50,529 nucleotides of DNA, taken from positions 1 to 50,529 of the forward strand of contig CAWUIM010000020.1 in assembly GCA_963922595.1 (NCBI GenBank), in the 5' to 3' direction. Position numbers and translations under genes: made by a program. Of this stretch, positions 50,430 through 50,529 are shown piece after piece. The first letter of the stretch is position 1; each line of letters begins with the position of its first letter. The notes under the pieces were generated by a model that was not told the origin of the DNA, did no database searches, and was given only the letters and a program-made list of their open reading frames with translations. The stretch is from JAJFFW01 sp963922595. Its GTDB lineage: Bacteria > Pseudomonadota > Alphaproteobacteria > Caulobacterales > Parvularculaceae.

Positions 50430-50529
50430 ATGAGTAAGCCGCCGCTGCGCCTCGGCGTTAACATCGATCACGTCGCGACGATCAGGAACGCCCGTGGCGG
50501 CGACCACCCTGACCCCGTGCGCGCGGCGG
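50430..50529 (+). CDS. pdxJ: Pyridoxine 5'-phosphate synthase, 5' end only
   Basis: The visible 33 codons read MSKPPLRLGVNIDHVATIRN and RGGDHPDPVRAA, the exact family start, with the conserved LGVNIDHVATIRNARG. The rest lies outside the window. A run of G with AGA (50414-50423) gives a strong ribosome site. PdxJ closes the ring of vitamin B6 from DXP and an amino-ketone. Confidence 0.95.
   Translation, partial: MSKPPLRLGVNIDHVATIRNARGGDHPDPVRAA

Overview
The window reads as chromosomal DNA of an alphaproteobacterium. The gene order folK-rpoZ-rsh-pyrE-pdxJ at the right end is typical of that class, as are the 23S and 5S rRNA sequences, the leucyl-transferase Bpt, glutathione-dependent formaldehyde oxidation and several lipoproteins. 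GC content is high, and many genes are outer-membrane or envelope related. Placement near Hyphomonadaceae or Parvularculales is only my impression. I see no phage, integrase, transposase or CRISPR array.

Layout. 1-1545: the 3' part of a 23S rRNA and a 5S rRNA. 1787-5597: a surface-glycan style cassette (FkbM methyltransferase, two GT2 glycosyltransferases, sulfotransferase). 5687-10659: small envelope and stress genes, including a SWIM-type mini protein, DUF533, DUF2959, and lemA, a racemase-like gene and an M48 protease in a row. 10840-12609: a secreted M36-like metalloprotease ending in a clear terminator. 13259-16821: a TRAP transporter operon. 16903-19585: bpt and an SLC13-type permease. 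19751-25534: flavin reductase, a beta-hydroxyacid dehydrogenase, a 59-residue membrane peptide, acyl-CoA dehydrogenase, a strictosidine-synthase-like protein, tRNA-Gly and gatB. 25587-30435: a lipoprotein, GT39, a Sel1-like protein, a PH-domain protein and ettA.

30448-32208 is the strangest part. It is a long reading frame built from peptide repeats that are themselves palindromic DNA elements in alternating orientation with compensatory stem changes, followed by other dispersed repeats. 32209-38514 holds DUF4174, a metal-dependent hydrolase, arsM, a purL fused in frame to bolA, and an AT-rich HEPN-like orphan. 38515-39158 is a non-coding mosaic of three repeat families. 39159-41824: soxR with a textbook sox box divergently facing two VOC (glyoxalase-fold) genes, the first of which is frameshifted. 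41797-44961: the formaldehyde pair frmA/fghA, split by a FitAB/VapC-type toxin-antitoxin module with its own 25-bp palindromic operator. 45005-50529: family 5 uracil-DNA glycosylase, NYN protein, folK, rpoZ, rsh, pyrE and the start of pdxJ.

The best candidates for undescribed biology are the palindrome-built protein (30448-31800), the PurL-BolA fusion with a large extra segment inside PurL (35269-38010), a nearly identical 52-bp repeat at 13166 and 31824, and the SoxR-VOC operon.
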